Assembly (NCBI RefSeq): GCF_004353185.1
Contig: NZ_SMUS01000008.1
Coordinates: 1 to 64,000 of the forward strand
Direction of reading: 5' to 3'
From: Clostridium cuniculi
GTDB lineage: Bacteria > Bacillota > Clostridia > Clostridiales > Clostridiaceae
Length of the DNA: 64,000 bases
The first letter of the stretch is position 1, and every line of letters begins with the position of its first letter. The notes under the pieces were generated by a model. The model saw only the letters and a program-made list of their open reading frames with translations, was not told where the DNA came from and searched no databases. Below are positions 8,961 through 18,533 of this stretch, one piece after another. The translations under genes and the position numbers were made by a program.

Positions 8961-8986
8961 TGCACATCAACAATTGTTGATGTGCA
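8961..8986 (+). promoter_or_regulatory. Perfect 26-bp palindrome between oppA and oppB
   Basis: A fully self-complementary sequence beginning TGCACATCAACA lies in the 77-base gap between oppA and oppB and is not followed by a T run. In RNA it forms a strong hairpin that should protect the oppA 3' end or cause partial termination, a common way to make binding protein in excess. Confidence 0.7.
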
Positions 8987-9013
8987 TTACTTAAATATAA
9001 AGGAGTTAAATTT

Positions 9014-9967
9014 ATGGGAAAATATATTATAAGAAGATTTTTTGAGATGATTATTACTCTTTTTTTAATTGGAACAGCAACCTTTTTTCTTTTATCTGCA
9101 ATTCCAGGAACAGCCATTGATAAAAAGATTCAAAAGTTACCAGAAGAAACAAAAAAGGTAGTTATACAAAAGTATGGATATGACAAACCAGTAATTGAAA
9201 GATATTTTATAACTTTAAAGAACTATATTTTTAAGGGTGAATTTGGTGAATCATTAGTGCATGCTGGAGATACGGTTTCTAGTATAGTAAAAAATAAAAT
9301 GCCAGTATCAAGTAGGTTAGGAATACAACAGATTGTAGTAGGTGTTACTATTGGAATAATTCTTGGAATAGTTGCAGCAATGAATAGAGGTAAAGTAATT
9401 GATTACATAATTCTTATAGGGGCAATGATATTTGCTTCGGTACCTACACTGGTATTAGGTTTGTTACTACAGAAATACGGGGCAAAGGGTCCAATATTTA
9501 ATTTACCTATAATAGGTTGGCCTAAGGGAAGTGAATTATGGTTTGGTGGATGGAAATATACAGTGTTACCAACACTAGCAGGTGCAGGAAGTTATTTAGC
9601 TTATTACACAAGATTAATGAAGACAAGCATGTTAGATAGTATAAATCAAGATTACACTTTAACGGCAAGAGCTAAGGGTCTATCAGAACTAGCGATAGTT
9701 AGAAGACATGTATTTAGAAACTCTTTTATTCCAATAATTACGGTATTACCAGTTGCTGTTTCAGGAGTAATTTCAGGGTCATTCTTTATAGAAAGAGTAT
9801 TTTCTATTCCAGGAGCAGGACAGTATTTTATTCAAGCAGCAAATGATAGAGATATTCCAATATTAATGGGATTAACATTACTATACGCATTAATTTATCT
9901 TATTGCAATATTTATAACAGATATACTTTATACCGTTGTAGATCCACGTATAAGGTTAGTTAAATAA
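9014..9967 (+). CDS. oppB: Oligopeptide ABC transporter permease OppB
   Basis: A 317-residue membrane permease of the binding-protein-dependent transport family, with about six membrane segments. The EAA-loop coupling motif is visible as ARAKGLSELAIVRRHVFRNS (about residues 218-237), which docks on the ATPases. The N-terminal RRFFEMIITLFLIGTATFFL start is typical of OppB/DppB. It forms the channel heterodimer with OppC. An AAAGGAG site precedes the ATG. The next gene starts 20 bases after its stop. Confidence 0.93.
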   Translation: MGKYIIRRFFEMIITLFLIGTATFFLLSAIPGTAIDKKIQKLPEETKKVVIQKYGYDKPVIERYFITLKNYIFKGEFGESLVHAGDTVSSIVKNKMPVSSRLGIQQIVVGVTIGIILGIVAAMNRGKVIDYIILIGAMIFASVPTLVLGLLLQKYGAKGPIFNLPIIGWPKGSELWFGGWKYTVLPTLAGAGSYLAYYTRLMKTSMLDSINQDYTLTARAKGLSELAIVRRHVFRNSFIPIITVLPVAVSGVISGSFFIERVFSIPGAGQYFIQAANDRDIPILMGLTLLYALIYLIAIFITDILYTVVDPRIRLVK

Positions 9968-9987
9968 ATATAAAGGAGAGAATATTA

Positions 9988-10905
9988 ATGGAAAAAGTGA
10001 AAGATAGTAGATTTGAATTAATAGATTCATCTAAGTTAGATGGAGATTTAGTTGTTAGACCCAATATTAGTTATTGGAAGGATGCATGGAGAAGATTGAA
10101 AAAAAATCCCATAGCTATGGGTTCATTGTTTATATTAGTAGTTATTATATTGATGTCTATTTTTGCACCAATTATAAGAAATTTAGACTATCAAACAGTT
10201 GTTACAGCTAATAAAAACTTATCCCCGAACAAAGAGTTTTGGTGGGGAACAGATGCAATGGGAAGAGACTTATTTACAAGAGTTTGGATTGGAGCAAGAG
10301 TATCAATAAGTATAGCTATAGTTGCAACAATTATAGATGTAGTAGTTGGATGTCTATATGGTGGAATAGCAGCTTATGTTGGTGGTATTGTTGATGAAAT
10401 AATGATGAGAATTGTTGAAGTTCTAAATAGTATTCCTTATTTAATTATAACATTATTGATTTTAGTTGTTTTAGGAAATGGATATTTTCAATTAATGCTA
10501 GCACTATGTATTACAGCATGGACAGGTACTGCAAGAATGATTAGAGGTCAGATTTTGCAGTTAAGAGAATCTGAATATGTTTTGGCTGCGGAAGCATTAG
10601 GAGCATCTCCGTTGAGAGTAATTATAAAACACTTATTACCTAATACAATAGGATTAATAATATTAGATGTTGCATCAACTATTCCAAGCGTTATAGTTTC
10701 AGAAACTGTACTTTCATTTTTAGGATTAGGGTTAAGCATACCAAGTTTTAGTCTAGGATCATTATTATCAGCAGGACAACAAGCTATGGCATTTTATCCA
10801 TATCAATTATTGTTCCCAACAATGGTTTTATGTCTAATAATATTATCATTTAATGTTTTTGGAGATGGTTTAAGAGATGCTTTAGATCCTAAACTAAGGC
10901 AATAG
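9988..10905 (+). CDS. oppC: Oligopeptide ABC transporter permease OppC
   Basis: A 305-residue permease partner of OppB. It has the longer cytoplasmic N-terminus usual for OppC (about 45 residues before the first membrane segment, containing DAWRRLKKNPIA), about six membrane segments, the GTDAMGRDLFTRVWIGARVS signature (about residues 88-107) and an EAA loop AAEALGASPLRVIIKHLLPN (about 197-216). It ends 14 bases before oppD, with an overlapping AGGAGG site. Together with OppB it forms the peptide translocation pore. Confidence 0.93.
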   Translation: MEKVKDSRFELIDSSKLDGDLVVRPNISYWKDAWRRLKKNPIAMGSLFILVVIILMSIFAPIIRNLDYQTVVTANKNLSPNKEFWWGTDAMGRDLFTRVWIGARVSISIAIVATIIDVVVGCLYGGIAAYVGGIVDEIMMRIVEVLNSIPYLIITLLILVVLGNGYFQLMLALCITAWTGTARMIRGQILQLRESEYVLAAEALGASPLRVIIKHLLPNTIGLIILDVASTIPSVIVSETVLSFLGLGLSIPSFSLGSLLSAGQQAMAFYPYQLLFPTMVLCLIILSFNVFGDGLRDALDPKLRQ

Positions 10906-10919
10906 GAGGTATCTAAGTT

Positions 10920-11966
10920 ATGGAGAATTTGGTAAAAGAAAATAAATATATTCTTGATGTGAAAGATTTAAAAGTTTCATATCATACTTATGCAGGAGAA
11001 GTTCAATCAGTTAGAGGAGTATCATTTAAAGTTGATAGAGGTGAGGTATTAGCTATAGTTGGCGAATCAGGATGTGGTAAAAGTGTTACAGCTAGATCTA
11101 TTATGTCTTTAATTCAAGCTCCACAAGGAGAGATAAAAAAAGGTAGTAAAATATTTTTTAATGGTGAAGATGTATTAGCTTATAATAAAAAGCAAATTAG
11201 AAAATTTAGAGGTGGAGATTGTGCAATGATATTTCAAGATGCACTAACTTCCCTTAATCCAACTATGAAAATTGGAAAACAAATAATGGAGAATTTAATT
11301 ATTCATAGAAATATGAATAAAAAGGAGGCAAAGGAAGAGGCAATAAAAATATTAAGGTCTGTTGGAATACCTAATGCAGAAAAGAGAATAGATCAATATC
11401 CACATGAATTTTCAGGCGGAATGAGACAAAGGGCAATGATTGCAATAGCAGTAGCTTGTGAACCTAAAATTTTAATAGCAGATGAGCCTACCACAGCACT
11501 TGATGTTACAATTCAAGCACAAATATTAGAGTTAATTAATGAGCTAAAAGATAGATTAAATACTGCTGTAATATTAATCACTCATGATTTTGGAGTAGTT
11601 GCAGGTATGGCAGATAAAATTGCAGTAATGTATGCAGGACAAATTATAGAATCAGGAGAAAAAAGAGATATATTCTATAATCCAAAGCATCCATATACAT
11701 GGGCACTTTTAAACTCTGTTCCTAAGCTGGAATGGAAGGGAAAACAATTATTAGATACAATTAAGGGCACACCTCCAGATTTAATTGCTCCTCCAAAGGG
11801 ATGTGCATTTGCAGCTCGTTGTAAGTATTGTATGAATATATGTTTAGAAGAAGAACCAAAAGAATATTCCTTTGAAAATTCTCAGCAAGCAAAATGTTGG
11901 TTGTATAGTGAAGAGATGCCAGAAGGAATGTTGAATGAAATTTTGGAGGATAAAAAAAATGAGTAA
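10920..11966 (+). CDS. oppD: Oligopeptide ABC transporter ATPase OppD
   Basis: A 348-residue ABC ATPase. It shows Walker A GESGCGKS (about residues 49-56), Q-loop MIFQDALTSLNP, signature FSGGMRQR (about 163-170), Walker B ILIADEP and an H-loop ITHDFG. The C-terminal oligo_HPY region holds a cysteine cluster (CAFAARCKYCMNIC, and a later C) that in some OppD/OppF proteins binds a [4Fe-4S] cluster. It pairs with OppF to power peptide import. Its end overlaps oppF by eight bases, so translation is probably coupled. Confidence 0.93.
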   Translation: MENLVKENKYILDVKDLKVSYHTYAGEVQSVRGVSFKVDRGEVLAIVGESGCGKSVTARSIMSLIQAPQGEIKKGSKIFFNGEDVLAYNKKQIRKFRGGDCAMIFQDALTSLNPTMKIGKQIMENLIIHRNMNKKEAKEEAIKILRSVGIPNAEKRIDQYPHEFSGGMRQRAMIAIAVACEPKILIADEPTTALDVTIQAQILELINELKDRLNTAVILITHDFGVVAGMADKIAVMYAGQIIESGEKRDIFYNPKHPYTWALLNSVPKLEWKGKQLLDTIKGTPPDLIAPPKGCAFAARCKYCMNICLEEEPKEYSFENSQQAKCWLYSEEMPEGMLNEILEDKKNE

Positions 11967-12924
11967 AGATGCAAATGTGATTTTAGAAGTTAAGAATTTA
12001 AAGAAATATTTTAAAGTTGGTAATAAAGATATTTTAAAAGCTGTTGATGATGTTTCATTTTTTATAAGAGAGGGAGAAACATTAGGATTAGTTGGAGAAT
12101 CGGGCTGTGGTAAAACTACATGTGGTAGAACTGTAATTGGAATGTATGATAAGAGTGGGGGAGAAGTTTTTTATAAAGGTAAGTCAGTGCATGGATTAAG
12201 TAGAAAGGATAAGAAAGCATTTACCAAAGAGGTTCAAATAATTTTTCAAGATCCATATGCTTCTTTGAATCCTAGAATGACGGTTGCAGATATAATAGCA
12301 GAAGGAATTGATATTCACGGATTAGCAAAAAATAAGAAAGATAGAGAAGAAAGAATTTATAAGGCTTTAGATCAAGTAGGCTTAAATAGAGAACATGCTA
12401 ATAGGTTTGTTCATGAATTTTCAGGTGGACAAAGACAAAGAATAGGAATTGCTAGAGCATTAGCAGTAGAACCTAAATTTATTCTTTGTGATGAACCTAT
12501 ATCTGCTTTGGATGTATCAATTCAATCACAAGTAGCTAATCTTTTAATTAAATTACAAAAGGAATTAGGATTAACATATTTATTTATAGCCCATGATTTA
12601 TCTATGGTTAAGCATATTTCTGATAGAGTAGCAGTTATGTATCTAGGAAGTATGGCTGAATTAGCAGAATCAGAGGAATTGTATAATAATCCTAAACATC
12701 CTTATACAAAAGCATTAATGTCAGCAATTCCAATAGCAGATCCAGATGTTGAAGAAAGTAGAGAAAGAATTATGCTAAGTGGAGATGTACCTAGTCCAAT
12801 TAATACACCTATAGGATGTAAGTTCCAAGGAAGATGTGATAAGTGTATGGAGATTTGTAGAAAAGAGGTTCCAGAATTTAAAGAAGTTAAAAAAAATCAT
12901 TTTGTTGCATGTCATTTATATTAA
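11959..12924 (+). CDS. oppF: Oligopeptide ABC transporter ATPase OppF
   Basis: A 321-residue ABC ATPase with Walker A GESGCGKT, signature FSGGQRQR, Walker B ILCDEP, an H-loop IAHDLS, and a C-terminal oligo_HPY region with four cysteines (CKFQGRCDKCMEIC). I place the start at ATG 11959, nine bases after a GGAGG, rather than at an upstream in-frame ATG at 11935 that lies deep in oppD without a ribosome site. Together with OppD it forms the ATPase pair. The next gene follows by 27 bases and may belong to the same transcript. Confidence 0.93.
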   Translation: MSKDANVILEVKNLKKYFKVGNKDILKAVDDVSFFIREGETLGLVGESGCGKTTCGRTVIGMYDKSGGEVFYKGKSVHGLSRKDKKAFTKEVQIIFQDPYASLNPRMTVADIIAEGIDIHGLAKNKKDREERIYKALDQVGLNREHANRFVHEFSGGQRQRIGIARALAVEPKFILCDEPISALDVSIQSQVANLLIKLQKELGLTYLFIAHDLSMVKHISDRVAVMYLGSMAELAESEELYNNPKHPYTKALMSAIPIADPDVEESRERIMLSGDVPSPINTPIGCKFQGRCDKCMEICRKEVPEFKEVKKNHFVACHLY

Positions 12925-12951
12925 AATATTTTAGTTTAGAGGATTAAATAG

Positions 12952-13302
12952 ATGAGGAAAACAATTGAATTTATGAATGATTTTAAAAAATGCTTTATTA
13001 TTGGAACTTTAATAACTTTTTCAATAGCGTTTTTGGTTGGAATATTTTCATTAATAATATCAAAATTTAATATTGAACAAGCTATTCAAAATGTAAAGAG
13101 TATATTATTAATAGTAGGTTCATTAGGAATGATATTAGGAGCTATGTTAATGATTAGTAGAAAAAATAGAAAAGAATTAGTATTTATTGATCAATGGAAA
13201 GAAAAATATAGGATATTATCATATAAAACTGTATTAATAGTAGTAAGCTGTGTAATTGTTCTATATGGAGGAATTATTGATTGGATTAATTATAAATTTT
13301 AA
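12952..13302 (+). CDS. Small membrane protein, DUF3899-like
   Basis: A 116-residue protein with three predicted membrane segments (about 14-37, 48-66 and 92-108) and basic loops. Size, topology and a position just after opp genes resemble DUF3899 proteins of Firmicutes, which have no assigned function. Its start codon lies 27 bases after oppF, so co-transcription is likely and a helper role in peptide uptake is possible but not shown. The ribosome site is modest (GAGGA, eight bases before the ATG). Confidence 0.55.
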   Translation: MRKTIEFMNDFKKCFIIGTLITFSIAFLVGIFSLIISKFNIEQAIQNVKSILLIVGSLGMILGAMLMISRKNRKELVFIDQWKEKYRILSYKTVLIVVSCVIVLYGGIIDWINYKF

Positions 13303-13364
13303 ATATATATATTATGATTTATAATATTGTAAAAAGTAAATTTTTATGAATAGGTAAGTTAAAT

Positions 13365-13604
13365 ATGAATTATGTATATATATTAAGATGTAATGATGAT
13401 AGTTTATACACAGGATGGACAAACAATTTAGAAAAAAGGGTTAAAGCACATTCAAATGGAAAAGGTGCAAAATATACAAAAGCTAGATTGCCCGTAGAAC
13501 TAGTTTATTTTGAAGAATATGAAAATAAAGTAGAGGCTATGAGAAGAGAATATGCAATTAAACAGTTAAAAAGAAAAGAGAAGTTAATGCTAATAAAGAA
13601 ATAA
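13365..13604 (+). CDS. GIY-YIG domain protein, UPF0213/YhbQ-like
   Basis: A 79-residue stand-alone GIY-YIG domain. The tyrosines appear as YVYILRC (residues 3-9) and LYTGWTNNLEKRVKAH (about 14-29), with the conserved arginine in the second segment and a Glu near residue 58. Members of this UPF0213 group (YhbQ, YazA) are small predicted nucleases, possibly in DNA repair or processing. The upstream ribosome site is weak (AGGTAAG). It sits ahead of the acetyltransferase gene with a 32-base gap and may be co-transcribed. Confidence 0.85.
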   Translation: MNYVYILRCNDDSLYTGWTNNLEKRVKAHSNGKGAKYTKARLPVELVYFEEYENKVEAMRREYAIKQLKRKEKLMLIKK

Positions 13605-13636
13605 ATTAGGTACTTTAACTTTAAGGGGGCAAAACC

Positions 13637-14140
13637 ATGGATATAAAAATAAGAGCAATAAGAATAGAAGATGCAGAGGGAATTAATGCATTAAGGGTCA
13701 TGGATGGAGTAAGAGAAAATATACTAGGAATAACTAGTGAAAGAATATATAGAAGTAAAAGTTTTATAGAAAGTTTAGGAAATAATGCACATATGTATGT
13801 AGCAGAAGAAATAGAAAATGGTGAAAGTAAGATAGTTGGAGCTATATCATTACATGTTGCTGAAAATTCTAGACTTAGACATTCAGGTAGTATAGGAATT
13901 ATGGTGCATAAGGATTATCAAGGAAGAGGAATTGGTAAAAAACTTATGGCTACGATTATTGATTTAGCAGATAACTGGCTTATGCTTAAAAGGTTAGAGT
14001 TAGGAGTATTTATAGATAACACCAGAGCTTTAAATTTATATAAATCTTTTGGATTTGAAATTGAAGGAACTAAAAAATGTGCAGCAATAAGAAATGGTAA
14101 ATATGTAGATGAATATATAATGGGTAGAATTAAGAATTAA
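13637..14140 (+). CDS. GNAT N-acetyltransferase, YhhY-like
   Basis: A 167-residue GNAT enzyme. The acetyl-CoA loop is QGRGIGKKLM (about residues 95-104), preceded by the beta-bulge GIMVHKDY. The C-terminal part FIDNTRALNLYKSFGFEIEGT and the KYVDEYIMGRIK ending closely resemble E. coli YhhY, which acetylates certain amino acids and toxin-type aminoacyl compounds. The substrate here is unknown. A GGGGG ribosome site lies about seven bases before the ATG. Terminator-like hairpins follow at 14227-14303. Confidence 0.85.
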   Translation: MDIKIRAIRIEDAEGINALRVMDGVRENILGITSERIYRSKSFIESLGNNAHMYVAEEIENGESKIVGAISLHVAENSRLRHSGSIGIMVHKDYQGRGIGKKLMATIIDLADNWLMLKRLELGVFIDNTRALNLYKSFGFEIEGTKKCAAIRNGKYVDEYIMGRIKN

Positions 14141-14226
14141 AATTTTAATAGTATAGTATAAAGAGATATAAACTACACATACTATTAATGCAGTAAAGTG
14201 GATGAAGTTTGAAGCTTATACTGCTA

Positions 14227-14263
14227 AAGGTGAACTAGTAATTTAAAACTATTAGTTCACCTT
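14227..14263 (+). terminator. Hairpin downstream of the acetyltransferase
   Basis: AAGGTGAACTA pairs with TAGTTCACCTT, followed by AAATTTT. Probably the terminator of the 13365-14140 unit. Confidence 0.6.
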
Positions 14264-14277
14264 AAATTTTGCAATAA

Positions 14278-14305
14278 AAAACCACTTACAAGGTAAGTGG
14301 TTTAA
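14278..14305. terminator. Second hairpin between convergent genes
   Basis: AACCACTTAC and GTAAGTGGTT form a perfect 10-bp stem with a three-base loop, flanked by an A run on the left and TTTAAAT on the right. The A run would give a good U tract to the minus-strand BFD-like gene. Confidence 0.65.
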
Positions 14306-14340
14306 ATCGTTAAACTTATAGGGGAGTTTTGGATTGGGTA

Positions 14341-14553
14341 TTATTTTGAATAATCGTTAATTAAATCCTGAATCTTTGATTTACATCTAAATCCATGACA
14401 ACTTCCAGTGCATGCACCGGTTACTTTAGAAACTTCTTCTATGGTATGGGCACCATTTTTTATAGCTTCTTTAATTTTTGCTCTAGATATAGATTTACAA
14501 GTACAAACTTTTGTTATTTTATCAAGGATATCAGCATTTAAATTATTTTCCAT
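14341..14553 (-). CDS. BFD-like [2Fe-2S]-binding protein
   Basis: A 70-residue protein with the BFD pattern of four cysteines: CTCK (Cys residues near 16 and 18), then CTGSCHGFRCK near 45-55, expected to bind one [2Fe-2S] cluster. Stand-alone BFD domains act as electron carriers (for example bacterioferritin-associated ferredoxin), or are fragments related to NifU and nitrite reductase domains. The partner is not evident here. I choose ATG 14553, eight bases after GGAGG; a longer in-frame reading has no ribosome site. It is monocistronic and convergent with the acetyltransferase gene. Confidence 0.82.
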   Translation of the reverse strand: MENNLNADILDKITKVCTCKSISRAKIKEAIKNGAHTIEEVSKVTGACTGSCHGFRCKSKIQDLINDYSK

Positions 14554-14804
14554 AACAGATCCTCCAAAATACAAAGATATTAGGAAACACAAAAATTAAT
14601 TATTAGGTTAATTAATTTTTGAGTAATACGTTTCAACAACTATATTAAATCATAGTATACTAAAATAGTCAACATTAAATATTAAATAACAATAATTATT
14701 AATTAATGGAAATTATTATAGTCATATTATTAATATATTGTAATAAGTAATGGTTTAAAATATTAAATTTAGCAATAAAAATAATGACAAAATTTTGGAT
14801 GTAA

Positions 14805-14834
14805 TTGACAAAGCATAATTAGTTAATATATAAT
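14805..14834 (+). promoter_or_regulatory. Sigma-A promoter of the ileS T-box
   Basis: TTGACA (14805-14810), an 18-base spacer and TATAAT (14829-14834), immediately upstream of the T-box leader. Confidence 0.75.
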
Positions 14835-14842
14835 AAATTCAT

Positions 14843-15102
14843 TAAAGACTATGATTAGGATAAGTACTTTAGTTTATTCTTTTAAGAGAGTGATTGGTTG
14901 GTGTGAAATCATAAGATAACTTAAGGAAAATCACCTAGGAGTTTGAGGCTGAAAGTTTTTACGATTAAGCTATCACGTTAGCCCGCGTTAAGGGATAGGA
15001 TATGAAAGTATCTGAATTATGGCTCATAGTATAATTATGAGTTTATTAACCTTAGGTGGTATAGCGAATTCACTTCGTCCTTTTGGGATGAAGTTTTTTT
15101 TA
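14843..15102 (+). ncRNA. T-box leader of ileS, isoleucine specifier AUC
   Basis: This leader has the T-box order. Stem I contains GAGAGTGATTGG with the GGTG turn, followed by a specifier loop GAAAATCACCTAGGAG in which ATC (14930-14932) reads isoleucine. The conserved TTAGGTGGTATAGCG antiterminator element starts near 15052. A terminator (ACTTCGTCC with GGGATGAAGT, then eight T) ends near 15101. Uncharged tRNA-Ile should stabilise the antiterminator and turn on ileS. The T-box core departs slightly from consensus (GGTGGTATAGCG instead of GGTGGTACCGCG). Confidence 0.92.
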
Positions 15103-15247
15103 TTTAAGTGAACCTTCAAATTTTAATTTGGTAAGGAAAAATTACTCTTTCGACTATAGGAGAAGGAGTTTCATTAAATAAGGATTAAAATATGTCTTTA
15201 AGAGAATAATTTTAATAATTAATAAATGTAGAGAAAGGAGAATTCTT

Positions 15248-18200
15248 ATGTACAAAAAAGTAGAATTGCCAAATGGTTTTGTTGGTCTTGAAAAAGAAGT
15301 AGCAAATCTTTGGACTGCAAGAAATGTTATAAAAAAGAATTTTGATATGAATCAAGATGGTGAATACTTCACTTTCTATGATGGACCTCCAACAGCAAAT
15401 GGTAGACCACACGTTGGGCACGTATTAACAAGAGTTATGAAGGACATTATCCCAAGATACAAAGTTATGAAGGGGTATAAAGTTATAAGAAAAGCTGGAT
15501 GGGATACTCATGGTCTTCCAGTAGAACTTGAAATAGAAAAGAAGCTTGGAATTTCAGGTAAAGAACAAATCGAAGAGTACGGAGTAGAAAAGTTCGTTAA
15601 AGAATGTAAAGAAAGTGTATTTACTTACGTAAGTATGTGGGAAAAAATGACTAATCAAATTGGATATTGGGTTGATATGGAACATCCATATGTTACTTAT
15701 CATAATCCATATATTGAATCAGTTTGGTGGGCATTAAAACAAATGTGGGATAAAGGTCTTTTATATGAAGGGCATAAAGTAATGCCATATTGCCCAAGAT
15801 GTGGTACTGCATTATCATCTCACGAAGTTGCACAAGGATATAAAGATGTTAAGGATTTAACTTGTGTTGCTAAGTTTAAAGTTGTAGGAGGAGAGAACAA
15901 GTACATATTAGCTTGGACAACAACTCCTTGGACATTGCCTTCAAACTTAGCTTTATGTATAAACAAAGCTTATACATATATAGAAGCAAAAGTTGGAGAT
16001 GAAATATTAATATTAGCTAAAGACTTAGCTGATAAAGTTTTAGGAGAAGACTATGAAGTAGTTAGAGAATTCCCTGGAACTGAACTTTTGGGAACTAAAT
16101 ATGAACAATTAATGCCTTTCGGTAAAGTAGAAGGAAAAGCTTTCGAAGTAATTCATGGTGATTATGTTACTTTATCAGATGGTACAGGTATAGTTCATAT
16201 AGCACCTGCATACGGTGAAGACGATAGCTTAGTAGCTAAAGCTAATGGAATTACTTTCATTAACTTAGTTGATAGAGAAGGTAAATTCGTAGAAGAAGTT
16301 ACTCCATGGGCTGGAAAGTTCGTTAAGAAATGTGATGAAAGCATCTGTAAGTGGTTAGAAGAAAATAATAAATTATTTAAATCTGAAAAGCACTTACACT
16401 CATATCCACACTGTTGGAGATGTGACACACCACTTCTTTATTATCCAAAGGAAAGCTGGTTTGTTGCAATGACAACATTAAGAGATAAGCTTTTAGAAAA
16501 TAATAATAAGATTAATTGGTATCCTGATAACATTAGAACAGGTAGATTTGGTAAGTTCTTAGAAAATGTTATCGACTGGGGTATTTCAAGAGATAGATAC
16601 TGGGGAACTCCACTTCCAATTTGGGGATGTGAATGCGGACATAAAGAATGTATAGGAAGCATTGCAGAACTTAAGGAAAAGGGAATTAATGTTCCAGAAG
16701 ATATAGAATTACACAAACCATATATAGATAATGTTCACTTAAAGTGTGAAAAGTGTGGTAAGGAAATGACTAGAACTAACGAAGTTATTGACTGTTGGTT
16801 CGATTCAGGTTCAATGCCATTTGCACAATTACATTATCCATTTGAAAATAAAGAATTATTTGAACAAAACTATCCAGCTCAATTTATATCAGAAGCTGTT
16901 GACCAAACAAGAGGATGGTTCTATACTTTATTAGCGATATCAACTGCTATATTTGATAGAAATCCATTTGAAAACTGTATAGTTTTAGGTCACGTTCTTG
17001 ACAAGAAGGGCTTAAAGATGTCAAAATCTAAAGGAAATGTTGTAGATCCATTTGATGTATTAGACGCACAAGGTGCTGATGCAACAAGATGGCACTTCTA
17101 TACTGCAAGTGCTCCATGGTTACCAACAAGATTCTCTATAGATGATGTTGGAGAAGCTGGAAGAAAATTTATGGGAACATTATGGAATGTTTACTCATTC
17201 TACGTGTTATATGCTGAATTAGATCAATTTAATCCACTAAAGTATAATGATTTCGTATCAGAAAATGTAATGGATAAGTGGGTTATGTCTAAGCTTAATA
17301 CATTAGTTAAAGATGTAGATTCTATGTTAGATTCATACCAAATAACTCAAGCAGCATTAGCTATTGAAGATTTTACTGATGAGTTATCAAACTGGTATGT
17401 AAGAAGAAATAGAGGAAGATATTGGTCTGAAGAGTTAACTGATGATAAGATAGGTGCATATGTAACTTTATATAGAGTATTAACAACTTTAATTAAAGTA
17501 GCAGCGCCATTTGTTCCATTTATAACAGAAAACATTTATCAAAACTTAGTAGTTGGATTAGATGAAAATGCTCCAGAAAGCATTCACTTATGTAGCTGGC
17601 CAGAAGTTAATGAAAATGCTATAGATAAGAACTTAGAAAAGGAAATGGATTTAGCTTATACAATAGTTAAGCTTGGAAGAAGTGCAAGAAATGGTGCTAA
17701 CATTAAGAATAGACAGCCACTTTCTAAGATGTTAGTTTCTACTGATTCACTTCCAGGATACTATGGAGAAATAATAACAGATGAGCTAAACATCAAAGCA
17801 GTTGAATTTGGTGCTGACCTTTCAACTCATGTTAACTTTGAAATTAAGCCAAATTTACCTGTGTTAGGAAGAGCTTATGGTAAGTTAATACCAGGAATAA
17901 GAAAAGAAATAGCTGCAAGAAACCAAATGGAATTAGCTCAAACTATTCAAAATGGTGGAGTAGTAGTTATTAATGTTGATGGAACAGAAATTGAATTAAA
18001 TAAGGAAAACTTATTAGTTACTATGCAAGGGCTAGAGGGTTATGCATTTGCTGGTGAAGGTTCAATTGGTGTTGTTTTAGATACTCATATTTCTGAAGAA
18101 CTTAGAGAAGAAGGTCACTTAAGAGAAATAATTTCTAAGATTCAAAATATGAGAAAAGATAAAGGGTTTGAAGTTGCAGACAAAATTAAATTATATGTAG

Positions 18201-18358
18201 CAGATAACGAAATGTTATTAGATGTAATTAAAAAGTTTGCTGAGGTTATTAAGAAAGAAACCTTAACCCAAGAAATAGTTTACAATGAGGAAGCTAATTA
18301 TACTGAAACAGTTATAAATGGTGAAAAGCTAAATATGACTGTAGAAGTTATTAAATAA
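15248..18358 (+). CDS. ileS: Isoleucyl-tRNA synthetase, eukaryote-like (type 2)
   Basis: This 1036-residue class I synthetase charges tRNA-Ile. The HIGH motif is HVGH (GRPHVGHVL, about residues 55-63) and KMSKS is intact ([13 protein letters not shown], about 590). The editing domain contains [12 protein letters not shown]. The length, the WDTHGLPVE and [17 protein letters not shown] segments, and the C-terminal half fit the type 2, eukaryote-like IleRS class, which is intrinsically tolerant to mupirocin. The start has a perfect AAAGGAG site. It is controlled by the upstream T-box and ends at a terminator near 18374. Confidence 0.96.
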   Translation: MYKKVELPNGFVGLEKEVANLWTARNVIKKNFDMNQDGEYFTFYDGPPTANGRPHVGHVLTRVMKDIIPRYKVMKGYKVIRKAGWDTHGLPVELEIEKKLGISGKEQIEEYGVEKFVKECKESVFTYVSMWEKMTNQIGYWVDMEHPYVTYHNPYIESVWWALKQMWDKGLLYEGHKVMPYCPRCGTALSSHEVAQGYKDVKDLTCVAKFKVVGGENKYILAWTTTPWTLPSNLALCINKAYTYIEAKVGDEILILAKDLADKVLGEDYEVVREFPGTELLGTKYEQLMPFGKVEGKAFEVIHGDYVTLSDGTGIVHIAPAYGEDDSLVAKANGITFINLVDREGKFVEEVTPWAGKFVKKCDESICKWLEENNKLFKSEKHLHSYPHCWRCDTPLLYYPKESWFVAMTTLRDKLLENNNKINWYPDNIRTGRFGKFLENVIDWGISRDRYWGTPLPIWGCECGHKECIGSIAELKEKGINVPEDIELHKPYIDNVHLKCEKCGKEMTRTNEVIDCWFDSGSMPFAQLHYPFENKELFEQNYPAQFISEAVDQTRGWFYTLLAISTAIFDRNPFENCIVLGHVLDKKGLKMSKSKGNVVDPFDVLDAQGADATRWHFYTASAPWLPTRFSIDDVGEAGRKFMGTLWNVYSFYVLYAELDQFNPLKYNDFVSENVMDKWVMSKLNTLVKDVDSMLDSYQITQAALAIEDFTDELSNWYVRRNRGRYWSEELTDDKIGAYVTLYRVLTTLIKVAAPFVPFITENIYQNLVVGLDENAPESIHLCSWPEVNENAIDKNLEKEMDLAYTIVKLGRSARNGANIKNRQPLSKMLVSTDSLPGYYGEIITDELNIKAVEFGADLSTHVNFEIKPNLPVLGRAYGKLIPGIRKEIAARNQMELAQTIQNGGVVVINVDGTEIELNKENLLVTMQGLEGYAFAGEGSIGVVLDTHISEELREEGHLREIISKIQNMRKDKGFEVADKIKLYVADNEMLLDVIKKFAEVIKKETLTQEIVYNEEANYTETVINGEKLNMTVEVIK

Positions 18359-18373
18359 TTATAGCTTTATTAC

Positions 18374-18411
18374 AAAGGGTAGGGATTAAGTAATAATTCC
18401 TATCCTTTTTT
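18374..18411 (+). terminator. Terminator of ileS
   Basis: AAGGGTAGGGATTA pairs with TAATTCCTATCCTT and is followed by TTTTTT. Confidence 0.8.
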
Positions 18412-18471
18412 CAAACACTAATATTATAGTTAAAATTATGAATTATTAAGTGTAAAAAATAAGTAAACTCA

Positions 18472-18500
18472 TTGTATTAATTAGTAAAAAAAGGTATAAT
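18472..18500 (+). promoter_or_regulatory. Sigma-A promoter of ccpA
   Basis: TTGTAT (18472-18477), a 17-base spacer and TATAAT (18495-18500), about 34 bases upstream of the ccpA start. Confidence 0.65.
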
Positions 18501-18533
18501 TAATAATTAAAATGAAAATGGAGTGATGTTGAT

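Noticed and set aside
11935-11958. Upstream in-frame start for oppF
   Set aside because: Lies inside oppD without a ribosome site; ATG 11959 follows GGAGG.
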